Notes: generated from the sequence alone by a model not told the origin. A DNA stretch of 64,000 nucleotides from Ktedonosporobacter rubrisoli (GCF_004208415.1 NZ_CP035758.1:6634001-6698000); one strand, 5' to 3'. Counted from the stretch's first letter, positions 44,477 to 54,084 are shown. Program-made: numbers and translations.

Positions 44477-45592
44477 TTAAAAGATAGCATTACCGCCGTC
44501 ATCCTCATCGAAGAGGTGAATGTGATCGCTATCCACGTAGAGCTGGACCTTATTGCCAACCGAGACGCGGGAGCGCGGATCGAGCGTGGCAACCGCGTTC
44601 TGGCCGCCGGTCATGAAGTAGACCTGAAGCTCGTTACCAAGATTCTCAACCACATCCACAGTAGCCTCAATAGATGAGCGCGCTACCCCGTCAGCCCTCA
44701 CCAGCGTTGCATCTTCCAGGTGAACCGGGCGAATGCCAAAGGTCAGATTACCTTTACCGGCCACGGCTCTGGCCTTCTCCACATACTTCTCAGGCACAAT
44801 CACCTGGCCAATGCCGTCGAGAGCAATCTTTGTCTCGCCGTCATTGTTCACCACCTTAGCATTCTTGAAGAAGTTCATCGAAGGTGTGCCGATGAAACCG
44901 GCCACAAAGAGGTTAGCGGGATGATCATAGAGCTCCTGGGGAGCGCCAAGCTGCTGAATCAGACCACCATTGAGAACAGCGATACGGTCACCCATCGTCA
45001 TGGCCTCAACCTGGTCGTGAGTCACATAAATAACCGTCGTCTTAATGCGCTGATGGAGCTTGATAATATTGGCACGCGTCTCTACGCGCAGCTTTGCATC
45101 AAGGTTAGAAAGAGGCTCGTCCATCAGGAAGACCTTCGCCTCACGCACGATAGCACGGCCAAGGGCCACGCGCTGACGCTGACCACCTGATAATTCCTTT
45201 GGCTTTCGCTTGAGCAAAGCCTCAAGGCCAAGGGAAGCCGCAGCATCTTCTACACGCTTCTTAATTTCTGCTTTGGGGAAGTGGCGTAATTTCAAACCAA
45301 AGGCCATGTTATCGAAGACAGTCATGTGGGGATAGAGTGCATAGTTCTGGAAGACCATGGCGATATCGCGATCTTTCGGGTCAACGCCGTTGACCATTTT
45401 GTCGCCGATCCAGATTTCGCCCTCGCTGGGCTCTTCAAGTCCCGCCACCATACGCAAGCAGGTACTCTTACCACAGCCGGAAGGGCCAACCAACACCATG
45501 AATTCCTGGTCCTTAATATCAAAGCTGATATCGTGGACCACCTCTACTTTGCCGAAACGCTTGTAAACGTGCTCGAATTGGACACGTGCCAT
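44477..45592 (-). CDS. ugpC: Sugar-type ABC transporter ATPase (UgpC/MsmX/MalK family)
   Basis: The 371-residue ATPase has Walker A LVGPSGCGKST, signature LSGGQRQRVALGRAI, Walker B FLMDEPLSNLDAKLR and the switch His in YVTHDQVEAMTMGD. The C-terminal TOBE/regulatory domains (LTFGIRPVHLEDATLV) match UgpC, MsmX and MalK-like ATPases, which often serve several sugar importers. Its partner permeases are not adjacent, so it is an orphan, multi-user type ATPase by context. The gene is preceded by GAAAGGAGTAG on the minus strand. Confidence 0.92.
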   Translation of the reverse strand: MARVQFEHVYKRFGKVEVVHDISFDIKDQEFMVLVGPSGCGKSTCLRMVAGLEEPSEGEIWIGDKMVNGVDPKDRDIAMVFQNYALYPHMTVFDNMAFGLKLRHFPKAEIKKRVEDAAASLGLEALLKRKPKELSGGQRQRVALGRAIVREAKVFLMDEPLSNLDAKLRVETRANIIKLHQRIKTTVIYVTHDQVEAMTMGDRIAVLNGGLIQQLGAPQELYDHPANLFVAGFIGTPSMNFFKNAKVVNNDGETKIALDGIGQVIVPEKYVEKARAVAGKGNLTFGIRPVHLEDATLVRADGVARSSIEATVDVVENLGNELQVYFMTGGQNAVATLDPRSRVSVGNKVQLYVDSDHIHLFDEDDGGNAIF

Positions 45593-46053
45593 GAAGGACT
45601 ACTCCTTTCGCCTCTTTGTAACAGGTTCATCCCCGTTACCCTTCAATGTTTCAGAGAAGCTATCGCTTGGTGCCGAGTTGCAACTGACAAAAAACTCTGT
45701 CAGAGGGGAGCCAACACGGCTTCTTAACGCCAGGCCAAAACTACTCAACCCTTGAGTGCTAAAGCAGCCTGCGTTAAAGAGAAGTATAACACATCCTTCA
45801 AGAAAAGTGTAAGAGTTCCGAGGCCATTCAAGAAATTTGTGCTAGCTTGCTTTGAACAGAAACGCTTTAAGGCAGCAGGCTCTTATGAACCCGGCAGCGC
45901 CAGAAGGGAGCTCACGAAGCGGCGCCAGGCCCTTGCAAGCTACCTGGCTATTATCAGGCACATCCTGGCCCATCATTGGTAAGATTTCAGTTTCACCACA
46001 ACGTAATAAACATGTAATACCTGAAAATAGCTGAAGAAAGAGGACACCGAGAG
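45593..46053. other. Gene-free divergent region
   Basis: About 460 bases between the divergent ATPase and WD40 genes. It carries a small stem (CTGACA...TGTCAG near 45686-45705), but no gene of quality. Promoters of both genes are presumably here. Confidence 0.5.
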
Positions 46054-47400
46054 ATGTCGCCTCTTCCTATCTTTTGCCCTCGCTGTGGCTCCTCCAATGA
46101 TCAAGGCGTGGAGTACTGCCATCAGTGCAAGCATTCGTTGCATTCTGAGACCAGCAAGTCTGCGGAGATGCCACCCCTGCTCCAGCCTGGGGCCGCGCAG
46201 TCTTCTGCGAGGGACAAGCCGGGTCAACCGTCACCCACACAAAGGGTACATCGGCTTTCACGCAGGATCGCTTTGTGGGGAATCGCCGGGGGAACAATGG
46301 CGCTGTCAGGGTTGGCAGTGACAGGATATCTGCTGCAGCAAAGCCGGCTCGATCCGCATATTCTCGCCTTCGCTGCAGATACCCATGTTGCCTCCTGGTC
46401 ACCTGATGGCACACGTGTGGCTTCGGTCAGCTGGGCGGATGGCGAAACCCCTGACCCTCTCTCCAATCTCCAATCGGGCAATGTTGTTGTGCAAGTCTGG
46501 AATGCGGCTACGGGAAAGCATCTGCTGACCTGTAGGCTAGAGCATGCAGGAACCAGCGTGGCTCCAGTAGGAGTGGTCTGGTCCGCCAGTGGAAAACAAC
46601 TTGTAGCTTTTGTACAACACTATGGGCAAGGAACTCCTGGAAGTCGTATAGTTGACCTGGTACAGGTCTGGGATGCAGCTACCGGGCAACGCTTGCGCAC
46701 TCTTCCAGTCACGCCCCCCGTCACACTCACTGAACAGGGCTATTGGCCCCCTGACCAACTTGAGGTAGATGCCTGGGCCTTGAATGCAGGCTATCTGGCA
46801 ATGGTGAAAAAGAGATGGGATAGTGCATTTGGAAAAGGCTACCAGGATATCGAGATCTGGGACATAGTAGCAGGTCGCAAGGTTTCCACACTGGACCCTG
46901 GGAATCAAATAGTTCAGAACCTGGTATGGGCACCAGAGAGCAGAAAGTTGGCTGTATCGGGAAGCAAGCTGTGCCAGCTCTGGGATGCACCTGCAGGAAA
47001 GAAGCTCCACGTCTTCCCAACACATCCTATAGTAGCCTGGTCACTTGATGAAAGGTCTCTGGCAGTGGGGAACACAATCTATGATGTGCAGACAGGCCGC
47101 AGGATAACCGACTATAGAGTGGCAGGTCGCTTGATAGGGCAGGCCTGGTCCCCAGACGGGAAGCGTTTAGCCGCAAGCTTCTTTAGTGCAAAAACGCGTC
47201 CTTATGGACCTGTATATGGCACTATTTCTCTCATAGATGCATCTAGTGGGAGACAGCTGGCTCAATATGATGAAGGACAAATTGACCCAACTGCTGAACC
47301 AATAGTATTCGTCGACGCGGGAGGAAAAATGGCCTGGTCACCGAACGGAAAGGATATTCTTGTGGTGAGAAGAGAGATAAATATCTGGAGGATCGGATAG
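46054..47400 (+). CDS. Membrane-anchored WD40-repeat protein with N-terminal zinc ribbon
   Basis: The 448-residue protein starts with a zinc ribbon (FCPRCGSSNDQGVEYCHQCK). Then comes a Pro/Ser linker and one membrane helix (ALWGIAGGTMALSGLAVTGYLL, about residues 72-93). A WD40-type beta-propeller follows: repeats are seen in VASWSPDGTRVASVSW, VVWSASGKQLVAF, LVWAPESRKLAVSG, AWSPDGKRLAASFF and MAWSPNGKDILVV. The propeller is probably external. Such proteins are scaffolds; no catalytic residues are seen. A truncated transposase follows 9 bases after the stop. The architecture is common in Ktedonobacteria, and the specific role is unknown. Confidence 0.82.
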   Translation: MSPLPIFCPRCGSSNDQGVEYCHQCKHSLHSETSKSAEMPPLLQPGAAQSSARDKPGQPSPTQRVHRLSRRIALWGIAGGTMALSGLAVTGYLLQQSRLDPHILAFAADTHVASWSPDGTRVASVSWADGETPDPLSNLQSGNVVVQVWNAATGKHLLTCRLEHAGTSVAPVGVVWSASGKQLVAFVQHYGQGTPGSRIVDLVQVWDAATGQRLRTLPVTPPVTLTEQGYWPPDQLEVDAWALNAGYLAMVKKRWDSAFGKGYQDIEIWDIVAGRKVSTLDPGNQIVQNLVWAPESRKLAVSGSKLCQLWDAPAGKKLHVFPTHPIVAWSLDERSLAVGNTIYDVQTGRRITDYRVAGRLIGQAWSPDGKRLAASFFSAKTRPYGPVYGTISLIDASSGRQLAQYDEGQIDPTAEPIVFVDAGGKMAWSPNGKDILVVRREINIWRIG

Positions 47401-47409
47401 AGAGAAGCT

Positions 47410-47787
47410 TTGCCGATACCGGCGGAGCTGAGCATCCAGGTCATCTCGCACGTGCTTTTGCCGTCTCATGCAAGTAGGGTTGTGCGAGCTCAACTTGCAG
47501 ATCGCGCAAAACTCAGGTACCGAAAGCGCAAAAACCTCGTGCATCACCTTCAAGGTGACCAGCTTGACGCCTGGATCGCCAAGGTCACTGCCAGCCAAAT
47601 CAAAGACCTACAGCGTTTCGCTAAAGGCCTGCAGCGAGACAAAGCTGCCGTCCTGGTTGGATTCACCTGCTCTTACAACAATGGACAGACGGAAGGCCAG
47701 GTGACGCGCATCAAGCTCATCAAGAGGATGATGGACGGTCGGGCGGGATTTGCGCTGTTGCGCCAACATGTCCTGCATGCTCTGTAG
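47410..47787 (+). pseudogene. ISL3-family transposase relic
   Basis: The frame ends with a clear ISL3 transposase C-terminus: LDAWIAKVTASQIKDLQRFA, YNNGQTEGQVTRIKLIKRMM and DGRAGFALLRQHVLHAL. Upstream, matching pieces fall in a different frame (NLQIA near 47491), so the N-terminal two thirds is missing or scrambled by frameshift. No inverted repeat was recognised at the right end. It is an inactive remnant between the WD40 gene and a cupin. Confidence 0.8.
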
Positions 47788-47839
47788 TTGAAGCAACACG
47801 CTTCAAAGGGTGTTCGACGAGGGCGTGCGTCACGATGCT

Positions 47840-48376
47840 TTAAGGGAACTCAGGCAGTTCTGCACTAATGGAGACAACGATAGCCACACAAGGCACAGTG
47901 GTTCGGTTATTCCAATGGTGGTTGGCACCACGGCACACCACCGTATCACCTGCCTTGAGCAAAATCTCATCCTTGTCCGTAAGCAACCACACCTCTCCCT
48001 CCAGGATGACACAGTAATCGAGCGTCTTCGTCTTATGCATCCCTGGATGCTTTTGCGGATTCTCGAAGCTGGCTTCCACTCCTGACTTTCTCGCACTTGC
48101 CTTCATGTCTTCGAGGATGCCCATCTCACTTTCTGGTGGAAACATGGCGAAGACAAAGGTGGTCCCCCCCGGACCCGGCAAAGGCTGGAATGGCCCGAGA
48201 GCTGGATCATCATTGCCAGTATTCTTGATCGGCATCTCCTGGGTGGCCCAAAGCAAGCCAACCGCTCCCGTTTTGCCTAGCTTCATACCGACAGGAGCGT
48301 CGTTATCAAACTGAGTGTAGGATTGTCCATCTGCTCCAGTTCCTATGACGCAACGCCGTATCTGGCTCATGCGCAT
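47840..48376 (-). CDS. Cupin-domain protein
   Basis: This 178-residue protein has a C-terminal cupin core: HKTKTLDYCVILEGEVWLLTDKDEILLKAGDTVV and HHWNNRTTVPCVAIVV. The first part carries VIGTGADGQSYTQFDND, found in cupins that follow aromatic or hydroxy-acid pathways. The exact activity is unknown. I chose the ATG at 48376 (MRMSQIRR), which is preceded by GAGAGGAG. The promoter region holds a perfect 12-bp dyad that suggests a repressor of the TetR or PadR kind. No regulator gene is next to it. Confidence 0.8.
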   Translation of the reverse strand: MRMSQIRRCVIGTGADGQSYTQFDNDAPVGMKLGKTGAVGLLWATQEMPIKNTGNDDPALGPFQPLPGPGGTTFVFAMFPPESEMGILEDMKASARKSGVEASFENPQKHPGMHKTKTLDYCVILEGEVWLLTDKDEILLKAGDTVVCRGANHHWNNRTTVPCVAIVVSISAELPEFP

Positions 48377-48442
48377 CGTTCTCCTCTCGTAGAGCACTCG
48401 TTTTGTCGTTTGGGGGACTCAGAGTGTGATCTTGTTCCTGCT

Positions 48443-48486
48443 ATACGATATATCACTAGCTTAGAGCGATATATCGTATTTGTCAA
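48443..48486 (-). promoter_or_regulatory. Cupin promoter with perfect 12-bp dyad
   Basis: ATACGATATATC (48443-48454) faces GATATATCGTAT (48468-48479), with a 13-base spacer. On the minus strand, TTGACA (48486-48481) and a weak TAAGCT (48463-48458), 17 bases apart, form the promoter. The dyad overlaps both elements. The half-site core GATATATC is close to that of the padR operator (7858-7869). Confidence 0.65.
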
Positions 48487-48773
48487 GATACAGAGGAGAG
48501 ACATTCTTTTCTCAAGTCGTGTGTTCGCATGGGGAATGAAATCCGTTCAGAAGTATCAAGCGACCAGGCAGCACCATTTTCGCTGAAGAGCCAAAACCTT
48601 GGATACCATCTTCAGCGTTAACATCCTTCAATGGCTTCAAGCAACTCCATACATTCAAAGGATCAATGTTAATACATTGAGGCAACGATGTAAAAATTAC
48701 ATGAAAAGGGCTAATAATGAGAAAATAGGCATAGAATCACTGGACAAGATCATACATCTTCATGCATACTAGT

Positions 48774-48814
48774 AATGTGTATTGTATATGTTGTTGCTAC
48801 AAACGATACACATT
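48774..48814. repeat. Inverted repeat upstream of the small gene
   Basis: AATGTGTAT (48774-48782) is the exact reverse complement of ATACACATT (48806-48814), with a 23-base spacer, 87 bases before the small gene at 48901. It may be an operator. The rest of the gap 48487-48900 holds no gene. Confidence 0.5.
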
Positions 48815-48900
48815 GTATTTACAAACCAAATGATTCTGTTATTATCTGACGAAAATCTCGTTGAACCCTCTTCGGTGTGGGGTAGGAAGGAATAAAAATC

Positions 48901-49131
48901 ATGCTAGGAGCACACGAACAGCGCAGCGAAGTCGCTCGCCTCTTATCAGAGATCAGCGCCGAATATGAGGCAGCCCAGCGGGGCATGACGGGTTTGTCTT
49001 ATGGCTCATCGCGGCATGAGTTTATCACCGCGCGTATGGAGAATATGGGCCAGTTGCATACGCAACTTCAAACTCTGGTAGGCGATGCCGCAATCGCCAT
49101 GATTGCCGACCAGCTTACCAATTTTCGCTAA
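48901..49131 (+). CDS. Small helical protein, paralogue of the product at 34254
   Basis: The 76-residue product is helical and soluble. The family pattern SEVARLLSEISAEYEAAQRG, then RHEFITARMENMGQLH, matches the 34254 product in order and spacing. The gene stands alone, without the other small genes. A GGAAGGAA-type site lies 8-15 bases upstream of the ATG. I do not know the function. The pair of paralogues in one window makes a multicopy family of this genome likely. Confidence 0.75.
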   Translation: MLGAHEQRSEVARLLSEISAEYEAAQRGMTGLSYGSSRHEFITARMENMGQLHTQLQTLVGDAAIAMIADQLTNFR

Positions 49132-49597
49132 ATCCAGGCCTGAGCAGACCTGACAAAAGATCGCTTCTAACAGGCGGTATCATAAGACAGAGCCGCTAGT
49201 GGTGAATAAATGTTAGCGCATTGTACGTGCGATAGCATATATTGTTTCTGCTGTTCCTGAACGGGTAACATCTTTTCGTGGTCGTCTCGGCCCTGACGAG
49301 GCGATGAGGCCCGAAAGAAACAAATAAATAGATAAACAAACACGGCCATGGGTTTCTCATACTCCTCTGGAGCAAGGTGTCATTCGCAAGATGGCAGCTG
49401 CAGCCTTGCTCCAGAAGGGTTGTATAGTGCGGCTAGCGCTTCCTGATATATTACCGGCGAACCTTAAACCCATGACAGCAGGCATTGTTGATAGAACTCC
49501 TTCAATACATCCCATTCCACACCGAAGCTGCTCAAAGGGGGCAGGAAGATAGAGCATGGCGCGCAAAATGGCGCTTTTCCTTTTGGAGAAGAAGAGA
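49132..49597. other. Gene-free interval
   Basis: About 470 bases without a convincing gene. The open frames present are short, of atypical composition, and lack ribosome binding sites. Confidence 0.5.
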
Positions 49598-49624
49598 GGG
49601 CATGGATAAAGTTTATCCATGCCC
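49598..49624 (-). terminator. Perfect hairpin after the methyltransferase gene
   Basis: GGGCATGGATAAA (49598-49610) and TTTATCCATGCCC (49612-49624) pair over 13 bases with a one-base centre. It lies 28 bases beyond the methyltransferase stop on the minus strand, followed there by the pyrimidine stretch TCTCTTCTTCTCC. Confidence 0.7.
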
Positions 49625-49651
49625 CGCTGTGTGATGGATCAAGAGAAGAGC

Positions 49652-50587
49652 TTATTCTTGCACAGCCACTAAAACTTCCTCGGCCTCAGCCTGTGTGGCA
49701 AGCGAAAGCTTGAGGCAATCGCCAGCGTGAGAGTCATCCCAGACCCCAGTCACGATATATTCGGTCTCCTCGCTCACGAAAGACTCGCGCGCAAAAACAT
49801 TATCATCCTCATTGAGGAAACAATGTAACCAATTTGTTTGGTCCTCGCGCGAAAGATAAGGCGCCCCTTCGCCCACAAACCATTCCGCGATGCCCTCTAG
49901 ATACAGGCGATAATCGGGGGCCAGCGGATAGCGGCGCACAATGCGATAGGTTTTCACCTGAACATCCTTATAGCCCGCCGCGCGCAGATAGCCAGCAAGC
50001 TTGGAGCCCACCCAGCTATCCTCGAAGAGCAAGCCCTGTTCGGCCCGTTCTTTTTCCCAGAGCTCGCGAGCCCGAAAGACGCGCGCCTGGAGCGCGGGGT
50101 CCACATTATAGAAGCGCAACGTCCCCAGATCCATATCTTTGATAATCAAGCGTCCCCCGGGGGCCAGATAGGGACCCATAGCCGCAAACGTCGCCACAGG
50201 ATCGAGAAGATACTGGCTTACATTAGCGCTAAAGATACTATCGGCCCGCCCATATGCAAGCGGCAGCTGTTCCAATGAGGCGCGCTTATACTGCACCTGA
50301 TGGCGATACCAGGTATTGATGCTACGCTTCTTAGCCGTAACAAGGGCTTCGGCCGAAATGTCGACCCCAATAATACGGCCATCGGGCCCAATCGCCTCGG
50401 CGAGGAGAGGAGTCCATAAGCCGGGGCCACAACCGGCGTCAACTACCAGACCACCTTGCTTGAGGTGAAGATCGCGGATCATACACGCGCGTTCACCGGC
50501 TTTACTATGATGATGTGTTTCCAGCCATTCTATTGCATTAAGTGGGAGTCCGCACTCGTTGACATGTACTACATTATTCACAACCAT
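49652..50587 (-). CDS. SAM-dependent methyltransferase (class I)
   Basis: The 311-residue protein has the class I fold. Motif I is VVDAGCGPGLWTPLLAEA, followed by RIIGVDISAEALVTAKKR (acidic residue at the end of strand 2), and ADSIFSANVSQYLLDP (motif II). It has a long C-terminal half with YRLYLEGIAEWFVG. It resembles UbiE/ArsM-type general methyltransferases. The substrate is not clear. The ATG at 50587 opens MVVNNVVHVNECG; no strong site is visible ahead, and the real start may be slightly internal. It stands alone. Confidence 0.82.
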   Translation of the reverse strand: MVVNNVVHVNECGLPLNAIEWLETHHHSKAGERACMIRDLHLKQGGLVVDAGCGPGLWTPLLAEAIGPDGRIIGVDISAEALVTAKKRSINTWYRHQVQYKRASLEQLPLAYGRADSIFSANVSQYLLDPVATFAAMGPYLAPGGRLIIKDMDLGTLRFYNVDPALQARVFRARELWEKERAEQGLLFEDSWVGSKLAGYLRAAGYKDVQVKTYRIVRRYPLAPDYRLYLEGIAEWFVGEGAPYLSREDQTNWLHCFLNEDDNVFARESFVSEETEYIVTGVWDDSHAGDCLKLSLATQAEAEEVLVAVQE

Positions 50588-51448
50588 ACCATAAAACTAC
50601 GCGGCGTGAGCATTTTCCTGGGCGGCAAACATGTAGCAAGAGCTACATAAGGTCATCCTGAATAGAGCTCATCAGGGCGACAGGAAGGCCGCGTACTCCT
50701 TTCTTGTAGAACATCCAGCACGAATCGCCAGGTATCAGGTAGGAAGGAAGTGGCTCTATCTTCTCTTCTCTTGTTGTTAGCCCGTGTGGGGAGGGAAGCC
50801 CATGAGCGGTTATGGCCAGAACGCCGAGCCGGGATAGAACACCGCAAGCATTGCACGGCCCAGAGCACTTTCAACAGTCCCACAGAAGCATCAATAGCCA
50901 TCAGGTAAGATAAGCGGCAAATTGCCCGATACTAAGCGCATGTCAAGCGGCCCCAAAGGCCAGCTTCAAGTTCAGAGCTGCATTACCAACAGGGAAAGCA
51001 GGCAAGTAATGGTTTGCATGCGCATTAGCATATGATTCCTTCCACATAACTTATTAGAAATGAAGAGTATGGAGGATACTCCTCGTGACAGTTTTTATAT
51101 TACATGTAGCAGTATAAAAAAGCAATAGATGTTTGACATTGTAGTACTTTCGTATAAACATTGTAACAAACAAAGACAGGCGTTCAAGCGTACTGAGCAA
51201 GCCCTATTGGTAAGATGAGTTTAAAAATGTTCGAGTAACTTGCACCAGTATATCCTTTTATAGCTGATTAATTTTTATAACTGTAGATTATCAAGCACTT
51301 CTTCCATCCTGACAGCTGCGCAGATACTGCATAATCAGCCCAGCACATGCGCTATAAATGATGAGTATGAAGTACATTCGTACAACCATAGCAGCTACTT
51401 CGTTCTCTAAAATACTTATAAATAGGTAATCTTAAAAGCCTTTTTGTA
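50588..51448. other. Gene-free interval, partly AT-rich
   Basis: Almost 900 bases without a supported gene. An 82-residue frame at 50653-50901 on the minus strand has no recognisable domain. A possible promoter (TTGACA at 51133-51138, TAAACA 16 bases later) has no gene directly after it. The part from 51040 on is AT-rich. Confidence 0.5.
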
Positions 51449-51457
51449 TGGTATAAT
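51449..51457 (+). promoter_or_regulatory. Extended -10 promoter element
   Basis: TGGTATAAT forms an extended -10 element about 63 bases before the start of the gene at 51520. No convincing -35 is seen. Confidence 0.55.
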
Positions 51458-51519
51458 GTGTAAGAAAACGTCTTGTAGATGTTGCCTAAATCGACGCGAA
51501 TTTAAGGAAGAAGAAGAAA

Positions 51520-52749
51520 ATGGAGAATGGGCCCGAGACAGGTGAGCATCCCAAAAAGAGGCGCGGGCGCCCACCCGGCACATGGCGGACCTCATCCCCT
51601 TCTCGCTCAAAGCGTGGGAAGGAGGACAGGACGGAACAACAAACTGCCAACCTTAACAATTCTCAGTCCGCCAGGGATACAGGAGAGTTGACGGAGGAAC
51701 GGCCTGCAGCGGCCAGGCAACACGAGCCTTTCAGCGGTCTCTTGCACAGCATTTTGCAGCAGGATCGCACAGAAATCGCTCGGGTGGCGCGCACATTAGA
51801 CATTGCAGAGAATACCATCTATCGCTGGATGAATGGCACCTCTGCTCCCCGCATTCACCTGCTCAAAAAACTTCCTGATGTGCTCGTAGAGCAGCGTAGA
51901 GAACTCATTCAGGCCATAAACCAGGCCTTTCCTGGCACATTCGATACATTGGCCCTGGGTATTGGGGAGGTAGGTAAAGATATTTATTGTCACATACTTG
52001 AGCTTGTAGCAACCATTGAAGATGAAGATATCCGCTTCTGGCAGTGCGCGCAGACGCTCTTTGAGCACGCCTTGCAGTTGCTCGACGTTGAGCGGCACGG
52101 CATATCCATTACCTATGCCAGATTGATGCCGCCCTGGCCAGATGGCATTCATTCCCTGCGCGAATTTCACATGTTAGGCAGCGCACCCTGGCCGCATAAC
52201 AGCGAAAGCCGTGGCTATCTGGGCAGTACAACGCTTGCCGCCGCCTCCATATCCTCTCAGCATCGGCAGACCTGGGATATCACAGATAAGGAAAACCGCC
52301 TACAGGTTGAAGTTGACGAACATGAGGAAAGCGCCTGCGCGGTTCCGGTCGTACGTGGCGGCCGCGTGGCCGGCGTGCTCATCATCTCTTGCGCCCATTC
52401 GGGCTTCTTCAAAGATGCCATGGCCTGTCGCGCTGTTGAAGAATATGCCCTGCTTCTGGCCACAGCATTACGAGACATTGACTTTCAGCCCTATGAACGT
52501 TTAAACTTAAGACCAATGCTTCCACTAAAATGGCAGCGCGAACGAATCAGGCAAACCTACAATCAAAATATTCTTATATATGCACGCGCACATGGAGTAT
52601 CGCGCACCGAGGCCGAGAGCTATGTGCAGCATACATTTGAAGAGGAGTTTGAGCGTCGGGCTCCCGATATCGCCGGACAACGCAGAATAGCCGAAAAGTT
52701 GCCGGGCGCTGTCAAGCCATATAGCGCTACTTCATCAGGACAGGGCTAA
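51520..52749 (+). CDS. AT-hook/HTH protein with GAF-like domain
   Basis: The 409-residue protein starts with an AT-hook-like KKRRGRPPGTW (residues 12-22). A disordered basic/acidic stretch follows to about residue 70, then a helix-turn-helix (RTEIARVARTLDIAENTIYRWMNG). From about residue 165 a GAF-like sensor domain can be seen (VPVVRGGRVAGVLIISCAHSG, DAMACRAVEEYALLLATAL). The C-terminal part has FEEEFERRAPD helices. It is presumably a DNA-binding sensor regulator. The type is not a standard family; similar proteins are expected in Ktedonobacteria. The gene after it is 54 bases downstream and encodes a membrane protein, so they may act together. Confidence 0.75.
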   Translation: MENGPETGEHPKKRRGRPPGTWRTSSPSRSKRGKEDRTEQQTANLNNSQSARDTGELTEERPAAARQHEPFSGLLHSILQQDRTEIARVARTLDIAENTIYRWMNGTSAPRIHLLKKLPDVLVEQRRELIQAINQAFPGTFDTLALGIGEVGKDIYCHILELVATIEDEDIRFWQCAQTLFEHALQLLDVERHGISITYARLMPPWPDGIHSLREFHMLGSAPWPHNSESRGYLGSTTLAAASISSQHRQTWDITDKENRLQVEVDEHEESACAVPVVRGGRVAGVLIISCAHSGFFKDAMACRAVEEYALLLATALRDIDFQPYERLNLRPMLPLKWQRERIRQTYNQNILIYARAHGVSRTEAESYVQHTFEEEFERRAPDIAGQRRIAEKLPGAVKPYSATSSGQG

Positions 52750-52803
52750 CACGGTATAATATGATTAGAGAATGCCAGGAAGGATATATAGTAACATAGA
52801 TCC

Positions 52804-53652
52804 ATGCAGTTTTCCGAGGAACCATCCGATGACTTACAGCAGCAAGCATCGCAGCCACTTTATGAATTCCCTGCCGATCCATCCACGCCGCAAGGTGTAG
52901 ATGCTACGCAGAGCTCGGCACATCAAGAGGACAGCACACAAGGTGCTGGTTCAGAACAGAATGGGCGCACGCACAAGCCAGGAGCAAAGCAGCCCTCCGA
53001 CGAGGATTTTCGTCGGGGACTGGCCTATCCGCCCCCGCCCTCGTTCTTTCAAAATATGCAGGTGCCGACAGAAGCTCCGCCCCTACCGGCCGCCCTTGAG
53101 ACCAGAGCTCCGGTAGCGAGTGCCGATGCGTTTCGTTATGTCCCTCCTGGCTACGCCCCAGATGGTCAGCTACCGCCTTTTCAGCCCTCCGCACCCCCGC
53201 CCAGGAAGTCACGCAAGCGGGTCTGGATCATCTCGGTCGTCGTATCGGCTATCCTCCTGCTCAGTTGCAGTTTATGCGGCTGGGCTGCCTACAACCTTTT
53301 TGCTCCAGCATTTCGCCAGGTATCCGGCTCGGCCGACGTCATTGATAACTATTATTCGGCACTTCAAGAGAAGCAGTACGTCACAGCCTACACCTATCTG
53401 GCTCCTCAAAGCACGATTGCGGACCTGACCCAGGATAAGTTCCTGCAACAGGCCCAGGATCTTGACCAGCGCTATGGCGCGATAAGCAGCTATGAGCCAA
53501 AGCAAATCTCTTTTGCCGACCCGGATAGCACCAATCTCTCGCGTTTCACGATAACAGTAAACGTGAGCAGGCCAAAGCTGCAGTATACAGCCTTGCTTAC
53601 CCTGCAGAAGATAAACGGCCATTGGAAGATTGTAGACTTCAATCGAATTTAG
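52804..53652 (+). CDS. Pro-rich single-pass membrane protein with DUF4878/NTF2-like external domain
   Basis: The 282-residue protein has a Pro/Gln/Ser-rich cytoplasmic half of about 135 residues and one membrane helix, VWIISVVVSAILLLSCSLCGWAAYNLF (about residues 142-168). An external domain of about 105 residues follows, starting VIDNYYSALQEKQYVTAYTYL and ending LLTLQKINGHWKIVDFNRI. That pattern is typical of DUF4878 or NTF2-like domains. The role is not known. It lies just downstream of the AT-hook/GAF protein and may be the second gene of a small operon. A TATAAT at 52755-52760 may give an independent start. Confidence 0.75.
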   Translation: MQFSEEPSDDLQQQASQPLYEFPADPSTPQGVDATQSSAHQEDSTQGAGSEQNGRTHKPGAKQPSDEDFRRGLAYPPPPSFFQNMQVPTEAPPLPAALETRAPVASADAFRYVPPGYAPDGQLPPFQPSAPPPRKSRKRVWIISVVVSAILLLSCSLCGWAAYNLFAPAFRQVSGSADVIDNYYSALQEKQYVTAYTYLAPQSTIADLTQDKFLQQAQDLDQRYGAISSYEPKQISFADPDSTNLSRFTITVNVSRPKLQYTALLTLQKINGHWKIVDFNRI

Positions 53653-54084
53653 GGGCTGAGCGGTGGGTTAGCAGAAACAAATAACATAAGTCATTCCGAA
53701 TATACTTGAGCAGGATTGCTGGGAACCTTTTTCTCTGACCAGGAGTGCGCCGGGATGTCCCACATCCCAGACCGGGCCCCATCTCCTTCGCTCAGATGTA
53801 CCGCCGGAGGCTGCGTACAACGAAGAGGAACAACTTATGTTATTCTTATTCTTGTCATTTGCCGTCTTACCTGGAGAGAGCCATTTACTGCTCTATAGGC
53901 CCGCGCGAAGAAATTTAGCGGCCAATGCGTGATGCTTCAACGAAGAATGATAAAAGACAATAACAATATGCATCACGCATCTGCTTCTAGCCTCATGCAA
54001 GCCCGTTATAGACATTATGCTGACGAAGAATAGCTATTTCATTTAAGAATAGAATAAGCAATAATAACTAATACTGGAGAGAGG
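53653..54084. other. Gene-free interval
   Basis: About 430 bases between converging genes. No gene, terminator or repeat of quality was seen. Confidence 0.5.

Noticed and set aside
44356..44677. Several open frames on the opposite strand of the fad and ABC genes
   Set aside because: They overlap well-supported genes completely and follow from the high GC content at third positions.
50653..50901. 82-residue open frame on the minus strand
   Set aside because: It has no ribosome binding site, no recognisable domain, and a composition unlike the neighbouring genes.
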